Source of the DNA: Rhizobium sp. R711
GTDB taxonomy: Bacteria; Pseudomonadota; Alphaproteobacteria; Rhizobiales; Rhizobiaceae
Length of the DNA: 64,000 nucleotides
NCBI RefSeq assembly: GCF_002211365.1
Contig: NZ_LOKZ01000010.1
Coordinates: 45,324 to 109,323 of the forward strand
Reading direction: 5' to 3'
Each line of letters starts with the position of its first letter. Position 1 is the stretch's first letter. The notes under the pieces were generated by a model. That model searched no databases, had not been told where the DNA came from, and worked only from the letters and a program-made list of their open reading frames with translations. A program made the position numbers and the translations under genes. This document shows, in pieces, positions 63,877 through 64,000 of this stretch.

Positions 63877-64000
63877 ATGGACGTTCGCGCCGCCGTTGCC
63901 GTTGAGGCTGGAAAGCCGCTTGAAGTGATGACCGTTCAGCTGGAGGGACCACGGGCCGGCGAAGTGCTGGTCGAGGTGAAGGCGACGGGCATCTGCCACA
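63877..64000 (+). CDS. frmA: class III alcohol dehydrogenase / S-(hydroxymethyl)glutathione dehydrogenase, N-terminal fragment (partial)
   Basis: The first 41 codons of a gene that continues beyond the right edge. The start MDVRAAVAVEAGKPLEVM and the Zn-ligand segment VEVKATGICH are typical of glutathione-dependent formaldehyde dehydrogenase. AGGAGA lies ten bases before the ATG. The gene oxidises S-hydroxymethylglutathione in formaldehyde detoxification. Because only the N-terminus is visible, another class of zinc alcohol dehydrogenase cannot be excluded. Confidence 0.8.
   Translation, partial: MDVRAAVAVEAGKPLEVMTVQLEGPRAGEVLVEVKATGICH

Overview
The window is chromosomal DNA of an alphaproteobacterium, almost certainly a member of the Rhizobiaceae and most likely of the Sinorhizobium/Ensifer group. 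The evidence is the GC-rich codon usage (about 60% by eye), a phosphatidylcholine synthase gene at the left edge, alphaproteobacterial protein families (DUF1489, DUF2336, DUF1697, rhizobial TpiA/SecG/PyrG), EcfG-type (RpoE2-like) GGAAC promoters and one perfect CtrA box. I saw no insertion sequence, phage, plasmid transfer genes or CRISPR array. Most of the window is ordinary core genome, with dense genes in short operons.

Layout. 0-5.4 kb: the 5' end of pcs, fpr, a GntR regulator, and a three-gene MacAB/HlyD-type export operon. 5.4-8.5 kb: a gene-poor stretch with tRNA-Lys, small conserved proteins, a GlsB/YeaQ-type membrane protein, a DUF883 protein, and three GGAAC-type promoter candidates, two of them leading to short terminator-ended transcripts. 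8.6-14.6 kb: ppiD-trpD-trpC-moaC-moeA plus an ACT-domain gene (periplasmic folding, tryptophan, molybdenum cofactor). 14.6-20.2 kb, minus strand: a methyltransferase, a GNAT enzyme, a DEAD-box helicase, and a FecR-domain protein coupled to a CHASE2 adenylate cyclase. 20.2-22.6 kb: two divergent citrate-synthase-family genes around twin palindromes. 22.7-27 kb, minus strand: pyrG, secG, tpiA and an alpha/beta hydrolase. 27-36 kb: parE, a GntR-OsmC operon, an AI-2E-type membrane protein, GNAT, DUF2336, and a flavin reductase/nitroreductase pair. 36-43 kb: thrS, DUF1697, yidD, an IscU-like scaffold, folE, hisI, a patatin lipase and a CBS protein. 43-50 kb: a rhomboid protease with a possible attenuator leader, PAS and PilZ proteins, a decayed proline iminopeptidase, a transglutaminase-like protease and a SPOR-tailed D,D-carboxypeptidase. 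50-58 kb: DUF1489, sdaA, two membrane proteins, a LiuR-like MerR regulator, mgtE, a deformylase-like protein lacking two metal ligands, a small repeat-bearing secreted protein and lipB. 58-64 kb: tRNA-Leu, an EamA transporter, a conserved unknown protein, pccA, an SRPBCC-M50 protease fusion and the start of a class III alcohol dehydrogenase.

No large undescribed multi-gene system is evident. The most unusual items are the deformylase homologue with a degenerate metal site (56.1 kb), the mutually exclusive hairpins ending in a U-tract upstream of the rhomboid gene (43.9 kb), a putative EcfG-driven small RNA (7.34-7.48 kb), the SRPBCC-M50 fusion (62.5 kb), and the FecR/CHASE2-cyclase pair (17.8-20.2 kb). 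Functional names are inferred from motifs read by eye; no database search was run.
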